Positions 16,777 through 26,354 are shown, numbered from the stretch's first letter. The stretch: 64,000 nt of DNA from CAYGVT01 sp964353355 (GCA_964353355.1 CAYGVT010000134.1:121654-185653), one strand, 5' to 3'. Translations and numbers: made by a program. The notes: generated by a model from the letters alone, not told the origin.

Positions 16777-17271
16777 GTGATAGTCCCCCTACCGGACAGG
16801 TGCTCCGGCTGCGGGGTGTGCCTCACTGCCTGCAACGTCTCCCACGGCGACGGCCTCGCCCCCGCGCGGTGGCGGCTCCGGCTCGAGAAGCGCCGGCTGG
16901 ACCTGGACCTGGTCGTGGTGTGCACGCACGGCGCGGGCTGCGGCCTCGAGTGCGCGGGGGCCTGCCCCGTGGGCGCCATCTCCCGTGGCGCCGCGGACGC
17001 GGTCGTCGTGGACCGCGACGCGTGCACCGCGTGCGGCGCGTGCAACGACGCGTGCCCCTACCACGTCATCTGGTACGACGACGAGGGCAAGGCGGGCAAG
17101 TGCGACCTGTGCGGCGGGGACCCCCACTGCGCCAAGTACTGCCTGCTGCAGGCCATCGACCACCGCGAGGCCACCCCCAAGGACTTCGAGCGCATGCGCG
17201 GGGGTGGCGGGGATAGCGGGGATAGCGGGGGGAGCGGGGGGAGCGGGGGAATCGGGGGGGCGGGCCTGTGA
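16777..17271 (+). CDS. Four-cluster [4Fe-4S] ferredoxin partner of AOR
   Basis: 164 residues. Sixteen cysteines form four cluster motifs in order: CSGCGVCLTAC; C-x5-C-x3-C-x3-CP (CTHGAGCGLECAGACP); CTACGACNDACP; CDLCGGDPHCAKYC. This is the HycB/DmsB-type electron-transfer subunit layout. It overlaps the next gene, an aldehyde:ferredoxin oxidoreductase, by 4 bp (GTGA), so the two are almost certainly co-translated, and it should accept electrons from that enzyme. The tail after residue ~140 is a Gly/Ser repeat written by ggggatagc/ggggggagc DNA repeats, probably a flexible end. GTG 16777 is the best start, with ggtggt upstream; earlier in-frame starts have non-coding character. Confidence 0.85.
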   Translation: MIVPLPDRCSGCGVCLTACNVSHGDGLAPARWRLRLEKRRLDLDLVVVCTHGAGCGLECAGACPVGAISRGAADAVVVDRDACTACGACNDACPYHVIWYDDEGKAGKCDLCGGDPHCAKYCLLQAIDHREATPKDFERMRGGGGDSGDSGGSGGSGGIGGAGL

Positions 17272-19109
17272 AGGGCTACGGCGGCTCCATCCTGACGGTA
17301 GACGTGGGCACGGGCGAGCGCCGCGTCGAGCCCACGCCGGAGGAGGCCGCGCGCCTCTTCATCGGGGGGGCGGGGCTGGGGGCCCTGCTCGCCTACCAGC
17401 GCATCGCCGCGCGCACCGACCCGTTCGGCCCCGGCAACATGGTCATCCTCACGCCCGGCCTCCTCAACGGCGCGCCCTTCATCACCCCGGGCAAGTGCTT
17501 CTTCACGTCGAAGTCTCCGCTCACGGGCACCATCGGCGACGCGTCCATGGGCGGCCGCATCGGCGCGGCCGTCAAGCACGCGGGCTACGACGCGGTCGTC
17601 CTGGGGGGCGCCGCCAGGGAGCCCGTGTCGTTGGTGGTCGACGACGGGGACGTGAGGCTGCGCCCCTCCCGCGACCTCTGGGGGAGGGACACGCGCGCGG
17701 CCTCGGAGGCGCTGCGCGCGGAGCTGGGCCACGCCTTCGCGGTGGCCTGCATCGGCGTTGCTGGCGAGAACCTGGTGCGGTTCGCGCTCGTGGACTGCGA
17801 CGACCGGCAGGCCGGCAGGGGCGGCATCGGCGCGGTGATGGGCTCGAAGCGGCTCAAGGCCATCGCCGTCAGGGGCACGCGTAGGTTGGGCGTCGCGCAC
17901 GAGGGGGACCTCGCCAAGGCGATGGCGGACAACGACAGGGCTCTGCGGGAGTACAAAAGCTGGGACGGCGACCGCAGGCACGGGACCGGGGGCTTCACGG
18001 ACTGGCTGAACACCGAGCGGGGCACGTTCCCCACCCGCAACTGGCAGCGGTCGACCTACGAGGACCGCGCGCGCATCGTGCCCCAGCACTGGTCGCCCCT
18101 GCACATGGTGCGCTCAAAGGCGTGCTGGGGGTGCATGAAGCCCTGCGGGCGCGTGCTCGCCGTGCGCGAAGGTCCCCACGCGGGCGCCATGGTCGACGGG
18201 GTCGAGTACGAGACCATCTACTCCCTCGGCTCGGAGATATGCAACGGGGACCCCGAGCTGCTCATCCGCCTCAACGAGCTCTGCGACGTCTGGGGCCTCG
18301 ACACCATCTCGGCGGGGGTCGTCATCGGCTGGGCGATGGAGGCCGCCGAGCGGGGCATGCTCGACGCGTTCGACCTGGGGGGGCTCGACGTCGGCTTCCA
18401 CAACCCCGGGTGCGCCGTGCAGCTCCTGCGCCGCATCGCCCACCGCGAGGGCATCGGCGACCTGCTCGCCGAGGGCGTCAGGCGCGCCTCGGACATCGTA
18501 GGCCAGGGCTCGGACGCCTTCGCGGTCCACGTCAAGGGCATGGAGCCGCCCGCCTACGACGTGCGCGCCTTGAAGACGCTCGCCCTCGGCTACGCCGTGA
18601 GCAGCCGCGGCGCCGACCACCTCAAGTCGGGGACCTACCTGGCCGACCTCTTCGGCAAGTTCTGGCACTTCGAGGGCGTCGACCGGCTCTCGCCCGAAGG
18701 CCGCGGCCCCATCTGCCGGGACCTGGAGGACCTCATGGCGGTGTACGACTGCATGGGCGTTTGCAAGTTCGCCCGCCGCATCTACGGCGCGGAGGGCCTG
18801 CTCGCGCCCCTGCGCACCATGACGGGGCTGGAGCTCACGGAGCCTCAGCTCCTGGAGGCGGGCGCGAGGACGACGGCCGTGCGCAGGCTCTTCAACGTGC
18901 GCGAGGGCCTCTCGCGCAAGGACGACACGCTGCCCCCCCGCGTGATGGACGAGCCCATCGCGGACGGCCCCTCCAAGGGCCACCTCGTGGACCGGGCGCA
19001 GCTTGACATGATGCTCGACGACTACTACGGCGCGCGCGGGTGGGACCGCGAGGGCGTGCCCACTCGAGAGTCCCTCGAGGCCCTGGGCATCGCCCACCTC
19101 GCGCGGTGA
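17268..19109 (+). CDS. aor: Aldehyde:ferredoxin oxidoreductase family enzyme
   Basis: 613 residues, the family length. These enzymes oxidise aldehydes to carboxylic acids at a tungsten (or molybdenum) bis-pterin centre and pass electrons to ferredoxin. Family landmarks: GYGGSILTVDVGTG start, IGGAGLGALLAY, NMVILTPGLLNGAPFITPGK, KSPLTGTIGDASMGG, GRGGIGAVMGSKRLKAI. The [4Fe-4S] cluster would be held by Cys286, Cys289 and Cys293 (CWGCMKPC) and Cys499 (GVCKF). The substrate cannot be told from sequence. Its start overlaps the ferredoxin stop. No pterin-biosynthesis or tungstate-uptake genes are adjacent. Confidence 0.92.
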   Translation: MKGYGGSILTVDVGTGERRVEPTPEEAARLFIGGAGLGALLAYQRIAARTDPFGPGNMVILTPGLLNGAPFITPGKCFFTSKSPLTGTIGDASMGGRIGAAVKHAGYDAVVLGGAAREPVSLVVDDGDVRLRPSRDLWGRDTRAASEALRAELGHAFAVACIGVAGENLVRFALVDCDDRQAGRGGIGAVMGSKRLKAIAVRGTRRLGVAHEGDLAKAMADNDRALREYKSWDGDRRHGTGGFTDWLNTERGTFPTRNWQRSTYEDRARIVPQHWSPLHMVRSKACWGCMKPCGRVLAVREGPHAGAMVDGVEYETIYSLGSEICNGDPELLIRLNELCDVWGLDTISAGVVIGWAMEAAERGMLDAFDLGGLDVGFHNPGCAVQLLRRIAHREGIGDLLAEGVRRASDIVGQGSDAFAVHVKGMEPPAYDVRALKTLALGYAVSSRGADHLKSGTYLADLFGKFWHFEGVDRLSPEGRGPICRDLEDLMAVYDCMGVCKFARRIYGAEGLLAPLRTMTGLELTEPQLLEAGARTTAVRRLFNVREGLSRKDDTLPPRVMDEPIADGPSKGHLVDRAQLDMMLDDYYGARGWDREGVPTRESLEALGIAHLAR

Positions 19110-19152
19110 GGGGACGGCCACCACAGGGCCGCCTGCGGCCGGTTCCTCGCGC

Positions 19153-22100
19153 TCACGCCCGCTCGACCATGTCGACGGCGTCCACGAGCCCCGCGGGCGA
19201 GTCGTTCGCGTAGACGCGGCTGCGGCGGCGCGAGCGGTCGACCTTGATGAGGCCCGAGTCCTCGAGGAGCTTGACGTGGTAGTTGATGACCTGCGAGGAC
19301 ACGCCGATGCGCTTGGCGATGTCCTTCTGGGAGAGACCCTGGTTGTTCTTGACGATGGTGAGGATGACCTCCTGGAACGAGGAGATCTGCCGGGACGACC
19401 GCGGGAGCTTCATCTCGGAGGGGTAGAACCGCTTGTACATGCCGTCGAAGCGGCTGCGGACGTAGCCCTCGCGCTCCAGCACGCGCAGGTGGTAGGACAG
19501 GGCGCCGTTGGTCACGTCCAGCTGCTCCTTGATGGCGTTGTAGTGCTCGCCGGGGTTGGCTATGATGTAGCCGTGGATCTTGCCGCGGAGGTAGTGGTCG
19601 AGCACCTGGTCCTTCATGAGCTTGGTGTAGAGCGGGATGAGCAGGCCTGCGAACAGGGCGTAGCGCCCCACCTCGGTCCCGCCGAGCAGGCCGATGATGG
19701 AGGCCGTGACGGCCACGCCCACCGAGACCACCACGACGGTCGTGGTGACGAGCGGCGCCTCCTCGGCCGCGGCCACGTCCAGCCTCCTCACGAGCATGTT
19801 GTTGGCGCGCGACGCGTCGGGGACGGACTCCGACGGGTCGACGATGACGATGAGCGTGCGCTTGCCCGGGGAGGGCACGAAGTAGAGCACCGCCTCGCGG
19901 TAGGAGCCCTTGGGGACGAGCGAGATGGAGTCGCGGTCGAGCACGCGGTCCCCGTCGCGCAGCAGCACTACGGCGTCCTCGGCGTCGGCCCCGCCCAGGT
20001 TGAGGACGCGCACGCGCAGCGTGGCCGGCTCGCCGGCCCTTGGGACGGCGGGCGTGAAGAAGGGCTCGCCCAGCGCGAGGTCGGGGAACCGCAGCCTGAG
20101 GAAGAGGGAGGCGCGCTGCAGCACCATGCCGCGCGCGTCGCGGCACACGACCGTCAGCGGGAAGGTGTCGCCCGAGGCGCTCGTGGGCACGCGGACCGCG
20201 AGGACCGCGTCCGCCGCGCCGCCGGCCTCGACATCGAAGGCCGTCGCGGTCTGCCCCTCCAGGGTGCGGAACGAGTAGTCCCAGTCGGACGGCACGCCCT
20301 CCACCGCGAGGTGCGCCTCGCCTGCTATGTTGCCGATGGCCAGGAGGCCGATGGGGAAGTAGGCGAACCCGGGCGGCGTGAGGGTGATGACGCTCTCGGG
20401 GGTGTAAAGCGAGAGCCTGAACTCCCGCGGCACCACGACCTCGAACGGCGCGAAGACGGGCGCGCCCGGGCCTTCGAGGACCGCGCTCAGCTGGACCGTC
20501 CCCGCGACGGCGCCCACGGGCGCAACGAGCCGGACGGTGAGCATCGCGGACTCGCCAGGGTAGAGCGTGCGCGGCGTCGAGTGCTCCAAGGACGCGACGG
20601 ACCAGCCCTGGGGCAGCCCCTCGATGGACGCGACGGTGAGGGCCTCGGGCGAGTTGCCGTCGTTGGCGATGCGCAGTCCGAGCTGCGCGCCCCCGTCGAT
20701 GAGCGGGACGGACCCGGGGTAGGCCGCGATGGAGTACGAGATGACCCTGGCGGTGTTGGCGCGCAGCACCGTGCCCGCCGAGAGCTGCAGCGCGCCGTCG
20801 GAGGCCGTGAGGGCGATGGCACAGCCCGAGGGGTAGGTCGCGTCCGCGGGCGATGTGACCTCGAGGAGGACGGACGCCTCCGACCCTGGCGCGAGGTGCA
20901 GCACATCAGGGACGACGGACACGGCCCATGTGGTGCTCCCCGCCTCGGCCGTGATGTCCAAGGCCAGCTGTAGGTTGCCCGTGCTCCGCAATCGCACCTC
21001 GAGCTGCACGGTCCCACCGGGCGCGACGGTGATGGAGCTCGCTCCGACCTCCAAGGACAGCCCCGCGCGGGGTTGGACGACCGCCCCCACGACGGTGCCC
21101 GCGCCACGGTCGCCATCGGCCGTGGAGCCATCGATGTGGATCGTGCCCAGGGTGCCTGCGCTCGCCGCCACGGGGGCCGAGAGGTCGATGGTCACCTCCA
21201 CGGTTGCGCCCGCCCTCAGCTCCACCTCCTGTGGTGCCTCGGCCTGCCAGCCAGAGGGGGTCGAGACGCGGAGCTGGACGACCTCGTCGCGCGAGGACCA
21301 GCTCTCGATGGCGACGGTGAGCTCGACGGCCTCGCCAGGCAGGACCGGCACGGCACCCCCGGGCGCGCGGATGACGAAGGGCGCGCCGGTCGGGACCTCG
21401 GCGAGCACCTCCATGCGCACCGCGGCGGCTCCCTGGCCGGGCGGGCGGGCGACCAGCTCGAAGGACGCCACGGAGCCGGGCGGGGCGTCCGGGGCGGCGG
21501 TGAGGCGGAGGATGGCCGCCTCCGTGGTCATCGGGTCGACGAGGAGGCTTGCCGCGCTCGTGACGTGCGCGGAGAGGGACGAGAGGCCCGAGGTGCGCAC
21601 GACCTCCAGCTCGACGGGCGCGCGGTACCCCACGATGCTCTCGATGTCGATCGTGACGTCGAGCCCGGAACCCTGCCTCATGGGAATCGGCATGCCCATC
21701 TCGACAGCGAGCGGGCCATGGAGCATCACGTCCGCCCTCCTGTCGAGGACCATGAAGTAGCAGTCGACGGAGCCCTCGATGCGCTCGGCCCAGGCGACGT
21801 AGGACTGGCCCCGGTCGTCGCGGGCGTAGGTGGGCGAGGCCGGCTCGCCCGTGAACGGCAGGAGCTGCCATGCGGAGGGGCCGTCACCGTCCGAGCGCCC
21901 GAGCGCCATGAGCGCGTCTTGGGCGAACAGCAACGCGGAGGGCCCCCCGGCGGCGACGGTCGCGGTGTCGGTCGCGCGCGGGAGGCCGGGGGCCGAGGCC
22001 GCGGCGACGAGCACGGCGGTGCCGCCGAGGGCGCCGTCGACGAAGGGGCGTGCGACCACCGCGCCGCCCTCCCTCCAGACGGCCCAGAGGCCGGCCCCGC

Positions 22101-22914
22101 CGAGGTCGAGGGCGAGCGGCAGCGAGCCGTCGGACGCGTCCACCTGCAGGATGGTGGAGCCCATCTCGGGGGGCAGCGCCCAGTAGGCGCCGGCGGAGCC
22201 CAGGAAGGTCACGTGGGGGCGACCTTCGGCGTCGACCGCGACGTCGCAGCCTCGCGGCCCGAGGGAGCAGGCGTAGGGGTCCACGAGGCGGGATGACACG
22301 ATGCTCCCGTGGCCGTCGATGGCCACGAGCCGCACGTGCACGCCCAGCGCGCCGCGCGCCTCGACCCATGCGGCCCAGGCCGCGGCCTCGTCGCCGCCGC
22401 CGGGCGCGGCCGCGACGATCGCGGGGGCGGACGAGACCGAGTCGATGGCGCTCATCAGGTGCGCGGTACCGGTCGGCCGGCCATCGGCGTCGAACGCACG
22501 GTGCCACACGCCGCCCTCGCCGTCGTCCCATACGACGTGGATGAGGCCCTTCGCGTCCATGGCGACGCGGTCGACCTCCCCGTCCAGGACAGGGGGGAGG
22601 TCGCGGGGCACGCCCTCGAGGGGCGTGCCGCCGTCGGGGTCGCCCGCGAGCGGGAGCCGGGACATGCGCAGCAGCCCGTCAGGGTCGGTCCAGACGGCGA
22701 CGGGTGCGTGGTCGGGGGCGATGAGCAGCACGGGGGCGGTGTCGTCCCCCTCGGATGGGGTGAACCTGACCCAGGGGTCGGGGGTCGGCGTCGGCATGGC
22801 CGCGGAGGCGGCGAGCGAGGGCAGGAGCAGCGATATGGCTAGTGCGGCGAGCGCCGCGGCCACCAACCGACCCCTGTTCCTCGTGTCGTCCACCTCATGG
22901 GGACGGCGTCCCAT
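19153..22914 (-). CDS. Transmembrane regulator: secreted beta repeats with two cytosolic winged helices
   Basis: About 1253 residues. A signal-like segment (ALAALAISLLLPSLAASA) precedes ~1000 residues that begin as propeller-like repeats (VWTDPDG, VWDDGEGG, AVWREGG) and continue as NEW3/CARDB-type Ig modules. Two membrane segments follow (VTTTVVVVSVGVAVTASIIG and YALFAGLLIPLYTK). The last ~150 residues hold two winged helices: one around HYNAIKEQLDVTNGALSYHLRVLEREGYV, one around LSQKDIAKRIGVSSQVINYHVKLLEDSGLI, as in ArsR/MarR-like archaeal regulators. Sensing outside and DNA binding inside on one chain is inferred. A TATA at 22941-22949 is too close to ATG 22929, so I prefer ATG 22914 with a nearly leaderless message. 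Confidence 0.85.
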   Translation of the reverse strand: MGRRPHEVDDTRNRGRLVAAALAALAISLLLPSLAASAAMPTPTPDPWVRFTPSEGDDTAPVLLIAPDHAPVAVWTDPDGLLRMSRLPLAGDPDGGTPLEGVPRDLPPVLDGEVDRVAMDAKGLIHVVWDDGEGGVWHRAFDADGRPTGTAHLMSAIDSVSSAPAIVAAAPGGGDEAAAWAAWVEARGALGVHVRLVAIDGHGSIVSSRLVDPYACSLGPRGCDVAVDAEGRPHVTFLGSAGAYWALPPEMGSTILQVDASDGSLPLALDLGGAGLWAVWREGGAVVARPFVDGALGGTAVLVAAASAPGLPRATDTATVAAGGPSALLFAQDALMALGRSDGDGPSAWQLLPFTGEPASPTYARDDRGQSYVAWAERIEGSVDCYFMVLDRRADVMLHGPLAVEMGMPIPMRQGSGLDVTIDIESIVGYRAPVELEVVRTSGLSSLSAHVTSAASLLVDPMTTEAAILRLTAAPDAPPGSVASFELVARPPGQGAAAVRMEVLAEVPTGAPFVIRAPGGAVPVLPGEAVELTVAIESWSSRDEVVQLRVSTPSGWQAEAPQEVELRAGATVEVTIDLSAPVAASAGTLGTIHIDGSTADGDRGAGTVVGAVVQPRAGLSLEVGASSITVAPGGTVQLEVRLRSTGNLQLALDITAEAGSTTWAVSVVPDVLHLAPGSEASVLLEVTSPADATYPSGCAIALTASDGALQLSAGTVLRANTARVISYSIAAYPGSVPLIDGGAQLGLRIANDGNSPEALTVASIEGLPQGWSVASLEHSTPRTLYPGESAMLTVRLVAPVGAVAGTVQLSAVLEGPGAPVFAPFEVVVPREFRLSLYTPESVITLTPPGFAYFPIGLLAIGNIAGEAHLAVEGVPSDWDYSFRTLEGQTATAFDVEAGGAADAVLAVRVPTSASGDTFPLTVVCRDARGMVLQRASLFLRLRFPDLALGEPFFTPAVPRAGEPATLRVRVLNLGGADAEDAVVLLRDGDRVLDRDSISLVPKGSYREAVLYFVPSPGKRTLIVIVDPSESVPDASRANNMLVRRLDVAAAEEAPLVTTTVVVVSVGVAVTASIIGLLGGTEVGRYALFAGLLIPLYTKLMKDQVLDHYLRGKIHGYIIANPGEHYNAIKEQLDVTNGALSYHLRVLEREGYVRSRFDGMYKRFYPSEMKLPRSSRQISSFQEVILTIVKNNQGLSQKDIAKRIGVSSQVINYHVKLLEDSGLIKVDRSRRRSRVYANDSPAGLVDAVDMVERA

Positions 22915-22940
22915 CTTGCAGGCGTCCATTCCGCCGCCCG

Positions 22941-22949
22941 TTTATATAT
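22941..22949 (-). promoter_or_regulatory. TATA box of the transmembrane regulator
   Basis: On the minus strand atatataaa follows a gcatgc palindrome. The predicted start of transcription (~22918) lies only a few bases before ATG 22914. Confidence 0.6.
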
Positions 22950-23148
22950 GCATGCTTGTACGGTTTTTTAACGAACCGGGCATGGCCAGCATCACACCGC
23001 CGTGCACCTCTGCGCATCAGGCGGGGGACGGTGCTATTCGACCGCTCGCACTATAAAGGTATCCCCGCAGGTATCCTGGCGGAGAACCCCGGGGTCGGGA
23101 GGGTGTATGGCCAGCGCCCGCCGGGGGCAGGTCCCTCCGGTGGGCGGA

Positions 23149-23158
23149 AGGTCTTTAT
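23149..23158 (+). promoter_or_regulatory. Probable TATA box of the roadblock-like membrane protein gene
   Basis: The AT-rich block ggtctttatg ends ~43 bp before ATG 23201. A second candidate, actataaagg, lies at 23049-23058 and would give a leader over 100 nt. The 286-bp region 22915-23200 between the divergent genes contains no gene that I can support. Confidence 0.4.
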
Positions 23159-23200
23159 GCGCAGTGCCCGAATCCGTGGGGGACGAAGGGGAGGGCAAGG

Positions 23201-24829
23201 ATGGCAACTGAGGGTACGAGGTCCAAGAAGGGCAAGCACTGGACCTCGAGGCTGGAGACCGTCAAGGTCTGGGTCTTCCTCGCCCAGATACTGGTGGTCG
23301 TGTTCATCGTCATCCTCGGCATCATGGACGACCTGGAGTCCATCGAGGAGGGCTACATCGACCTGCCCGGCATCCTGGTGCCCCTGGCCCTGCTGGTCGT
23401 GCTGCTGGGGTTCGAGGGGCTGCTGTTCTTCGTGCTGCTGTGCCTGTCCCGGCCATCGGTGCCAGAGCGCATCCGCGACCACCGCACGGCCGCCAGGGCG
23501 GCCCTCGGCACCGCCATAGCCTCAATCGTGGTGTTCGCGGTCCTGGTCGCGCCCCCGCTCACCGCCCTCGCGCAGGACCTTGCGGGGAACGACTACACCA
23601 TGCGGGACGACGTGTTCATGCAGACCCTGAGCACGCGCGACGTGCTCAACGTCACCGAGCCCAAGGAGGTCCGGCTCGTGGCCGCGGACGCGGCCAGGTT
23701 CGACGTCGAGCTCTACCTTGGCGGTTCGGTGTCGGACGGCGTGCTCGTGGGGACCGAGCGGAACGTCACGCTCTACGTCCATGCCTTCGGGGCGGACGAC
23801 ATCTCGGAATACGTCGTGCTCGCGCGCGGCAACGGCACGACCGGTCCGGTCGACTGGACCCTGATCATGGACAGGGAGCTGCGGCCCCGGCTCCTGGTGG
23901 GCGTGGCGCTGCCCTTCCTCGCGCTCGGCCTGGTCAACGCCGGCTGGTTCCCCGTGGTCCGGTGGCGCGCGGGCCGCCTCGAGGTCGGCTACGTCGCGGA
24001 CCAGAAGAGGCGGCTGCGCTCCAAGTTCAAGGTCGAGGAGGCCTTCTTGATCTACGAGGACGGCCGGCTCATCGCGCACAACTCGCGGCGGCTCAAGCCC
24101 GAGCGCGACAAGGACATCACGACGGGCATGCTCACCGCCGTGCAGAGCTTCGTCACGGACACGCTCATGGACGAGGAGAAGGGCACGCTCGACCAGCTCA
24201 AGTACGGCAACCTGAGCATCCTCGTCGAGCCCATGGGCAAGGTCAACTTGGCCATCATCATCTCCGGCGAGGAGACGCCCGTGCTGCGCCAGGGCATGCG
24301 CAACATCATCGCCTACGTCAACAAGCGCTACACGCTCTTCCTCGAGGACTGGGACGGCGACATCGGCCGGTTCTCCGACGTCAAGCGGTACATCGGGCAC
24401 CTCGTGAGCACGGGCGCGGAGGAGAAGGTCATGCCCGACGAGGTGTTCCTCATCCACCGCGACGGGCGCCTCATCGCGCACCAGACCTCGCGGCTCGAGC
24501 CCTCCATCGACAACGCGCTGCTCCTGCAGTGGGTCACCGAGTGCCTCGACGCGGTCAAGGCGGCCATGGCCGACCCGAGCATCCCCATCATCCAGGGCGC
24601 GTCGGTGGCGGGCACGCCGGTCACGTTCGAGTACAACAGCTACCTCTGTCTCGCGAACATGACAACGAGGCCCGAGACCGAGGCCATGCGCGAGCACATG
24701 TCCGACATCCTCGGCGACATCGACGCCAAGTTCCGCGACGCTCTTTACACGTGGGACGGCCAGACGACTGAGCTCACGGAGATAAAGGTCATGCTCGAGG
24801 CCGTGTTCACGCCGCCCGAGGAGGAGTGA
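23201..24829 (+). CDS. Membrane protein with two cytosolic roadblock/longin-like modules
   Basis: 542 residues. Three membrane segments (roughly 21-41, 55-82, 100-124) precede a ~100-residue extracytoplasmic domain, then a fourth segment (230-252). The cytosolic part has two related modules of ~130 residues, starting at residue ~277 (VEEAFLIYEDGRLIAHNSRRL) and ~410 (DEVFLIHRDGRLIAHQTSRL). Each follows the roadblock/longin pattern: strand, DGRLIAH turn, helix, strands. A third relative forms the tail of the surface protein at 57.8-61.8 kb. Roadblock/longin modules are classic small-GTPase partners, and a Rab-like GTPase gene converges on this one with a 59-bp gap. ATG 23201 follows a ggggaggg site. 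Confidence 0.75.
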   Translation: MATEGTRSKKGKHWTSRLETVKVWVFLAQILVVVFIVILGIMDDLESIEEGYIDLPGILVPLALLVVLLGFEGLLFFVLLCLSRPSVPERIRDHRTAARAALGTAIASIVVFAVLVAPPLTALAQDLAGNDYTMRDDVFMQTLSTRDVLNVTEPKEVRLVAADAARFDVELYLGGSVSDGVLVGTERNVTLYVHAFGADDISEYVVLARGNGTTGPVDWTLIMDRELRPRLLVGVALPFLALGLVNAGWFPVVRWRAGRLEVGYVADQKRRLRSKFKVEEAFLIYEDGRLIAHNSRRLKPERDKDITTGMLTAVQSFVTDTLMDEEKGTLDQLKYGNLSILVEPMGKVNLAIIISGEETPVLRQGMRNIIAYVNKRYTLFLEDWDGDIGRFSDVKRYIGHLVSTGAEEKVMPDEVFLIHRDGRLIAHQTSRLEPSIDNALLLQWVTECLDAVKAAMADPSIPIIQGASVAGTPVTFEYNSYLCLANMTTRPETEAMREHMSDILGDIDAKFRDALYTWDGQTTELTEIKVMLEAVFTPPEEE

Positions 24830-24888
24830 GCCGGGGCGGCGCGCGGGCAGGGCGCGGGCAAGGCGCGGGCAAGGTGGGGTCGGCTCCG

Positions 24889-25434
24889 TCACAGCTCGTC
24901 GAGGCCGCGGCGAAGGTCGCGCAGGACCATGTCCTCGGCCAGCCGCGAGAAGGCGAGCTCGACGTTCACGCCCGTCTTGGCCGAGGTCAGGAAGTAGGGC
25001 GCGCCGTGCTTCGCGGAGAGGGCCTCCATGCCCGACTCGTCGAGCGTCCAGTAGCCCTGGAGGTCGGACTTGTTGTAGAGCAGGAGCGCCGGCCGGTCGC
25101 CCACGGCGCCCCGCAGGGACTGGACCCACATGCCCATGTTCTCGATGGTGCTGAGGCGCGAGATGTCGCTAACGACCAGCGCGCCCTCGGCCCCCTTGTA
25201 GTACATCTCGTGGAGCCGCGTCGATTCCTTGGAGCCGATGAGGTCCCAGATCATCAGGTCCATGCTGACCTGTGGCGTGACGCCGCGCACCATGACCTCC
25301 TTCTTGGACACGCGAGCGCCGATGGTGGAGACGTAGCGCTCGTCGAAGGTGTTGAGCACGAACCGCCTTATGAGGCTCGTCTTGCCCACCGCGGAGTCCC
25401 CGAGGATGACCACCTTCTTCTTCACGCGGCGCAT
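24889..25434 (-). CDS. Rab/Ras-like small GTPase
   Basis: 181 residues, full length for the family. All G boxes are visible: G1 GDSAVGKTS (12-20), G2 Thr37 in YVSTIG, G3 WDLIG (63-67), G4 NKSD (121-124), G5 TSAKTG (150-155). The residue after the G3 glycine, catalytic Gln in Ras/Rab, is Ser68, so intrinsic hydrolysis may be slow or need an activator. There is no C-terminal prenylation cysteine (ends RRGLDEL), so membrane association would need a partner. It is the last gene of a minus-strand run, 27 bp after nadX. The convergent neighbour encodes roadblock/longin-like modules, plausible effectors or regulators. Confidence 0.92.
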   Translation of the reverse strand: MRRVKKKVVILGDSAVGKTSLIRRFVLNTFDERYVSTIGARVSKKEVMVRGVTPQVSMDLMIWDLIGSKESTRLHEMYYKGAEGALVVSDISRLSTIENMGMWVQSLRGAVGDRPALLLYNKSDLQGYWTLDESGMEALSAKHGAPYFLTSAKTGVNVELAFSRLAEDMVLRDLRRGLDEL

Positions 25435-25461
25435 CGTTCCGAATTCCAGGACATCACCCCC

Positions 25462-26277
25462 TCACGCGCCCACCCACACGGGGCCGGCGATCTTGCGGAC
25501 GAGCGAGATTGCGCTGAGCGCGGCCAGGTAAGAGGTCCTCTGGTTGTCCGGGCTGGGGAAGTTGGACACCCACGAGCGCATCTCGCCGAAGCTGCCCTTG
25601 AGGGTGACGGTGTGCTGGTTGGTGGAGACCTTGGGGTCGGCGATGATGCGCACGCGCGTCTCGTCGAAGCCCAGCCCCGCCATCGAAAGCGCCGCCGCCA
25701 CGTTGACGTTCTGCGGGAAGTCGATGCACGCCTTGCGCGCGGGCCCGTCGTAGAGCACGCGCTCCTCCTTGAGCGAATCCAAGTCGATGCCCATGCGCGC
25801 GACCGTCTCGGAGCCCTTGAAGCCCGCGGGGGGCTTCCGCGTCTCGAGCATGACCTCGTCGATGCGCCCCTCGGCCGCGCACCGGACGCCGTCGACGCCT
25901 GCCAGAGCGCCGTTCGGGATGTATACCTTGACCCCCTTGTCGCGCGCGACCGCCCTCACGTGGTCGTTGAAGCTGTCGTCCGCGAACGCCCCGACCGACA
26001 TGACCATCAGGTCGCGCCCCGCCCAGAGGACCTTGGGCGCTATCTCCTTGCACGCCTCCTGGGACGCGGCCTCGATGACGAGCTCGCTCTTGGAGATGAG
26101 GGCGTCGACCGAGGTCATGTGCACCGCCTTGTCGAGCCGCGCGGACAGGGTGCGCGCCTGCTCCTCGCTGCGGTCGTAGAGGAAGATGGCCTCGATGTCC
26201 TCCGTCCTGTCCATGGCGATGGCGATGACGCGGCCGATGGCGCCGCAGCCCACGAGGCCGATCTTCAAGGGCGTCAC
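25462..26277 (-). CDS. nadX: L-aspartate dehydrogenase
   Basis: 271 residues. It oxidises L-aspartate to iminoaspartate with NAD(P), the first step of de novo NAD synthesis in organisms using NadX in place of NadB. A Rossmann start (IGLVGCGAIGRVIAIAM), VIEAASQEA, SVGAFAD, PNGALAGVDGV, KPPAGFKG and the C-terminal NQHTVTLKGSFGEM match the family; the His of NQH is the expected active-site region. GTG 26277 has ggagaggg upstream and a TATA element (ccctaaatacc on the minus strand, 26302-26312) 25 bp before it. No nadA or nadC is in the window. Confidence 0.9.
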   Translation of the reverse strand: MTPLKIGLVGCGAIGRVIAIAMDRTEDIEAIFLYDRSEEQARTLSARLDKAVHMTSVDALISKSELVIEAASQEACKEIAPKVLWAGRDLMVMSVGAFADDSFNDHVRAVARDKGVKVYIPNGALAGVDGVRCAAEGRIDEVMLETRKPPAGFKGSETVARMGIDLDSLKEERVLYDGPARKACIDFPQNVNVAAALSMAGLGFDETRVRIIADPKVSTNQHTVTLKGSFGEMRSWVSNFPSPDNQRTSYLAALSAISLVRKIAGPVWVGA

Positions 26278-26354
26278 TCCGCCCTCTCCATGCGCGCGCG
26301 TGGTATTTAGGGTTGCCCCTGGCGCGCCAGTCGCACGACCTGCGCTCGCCGCGC

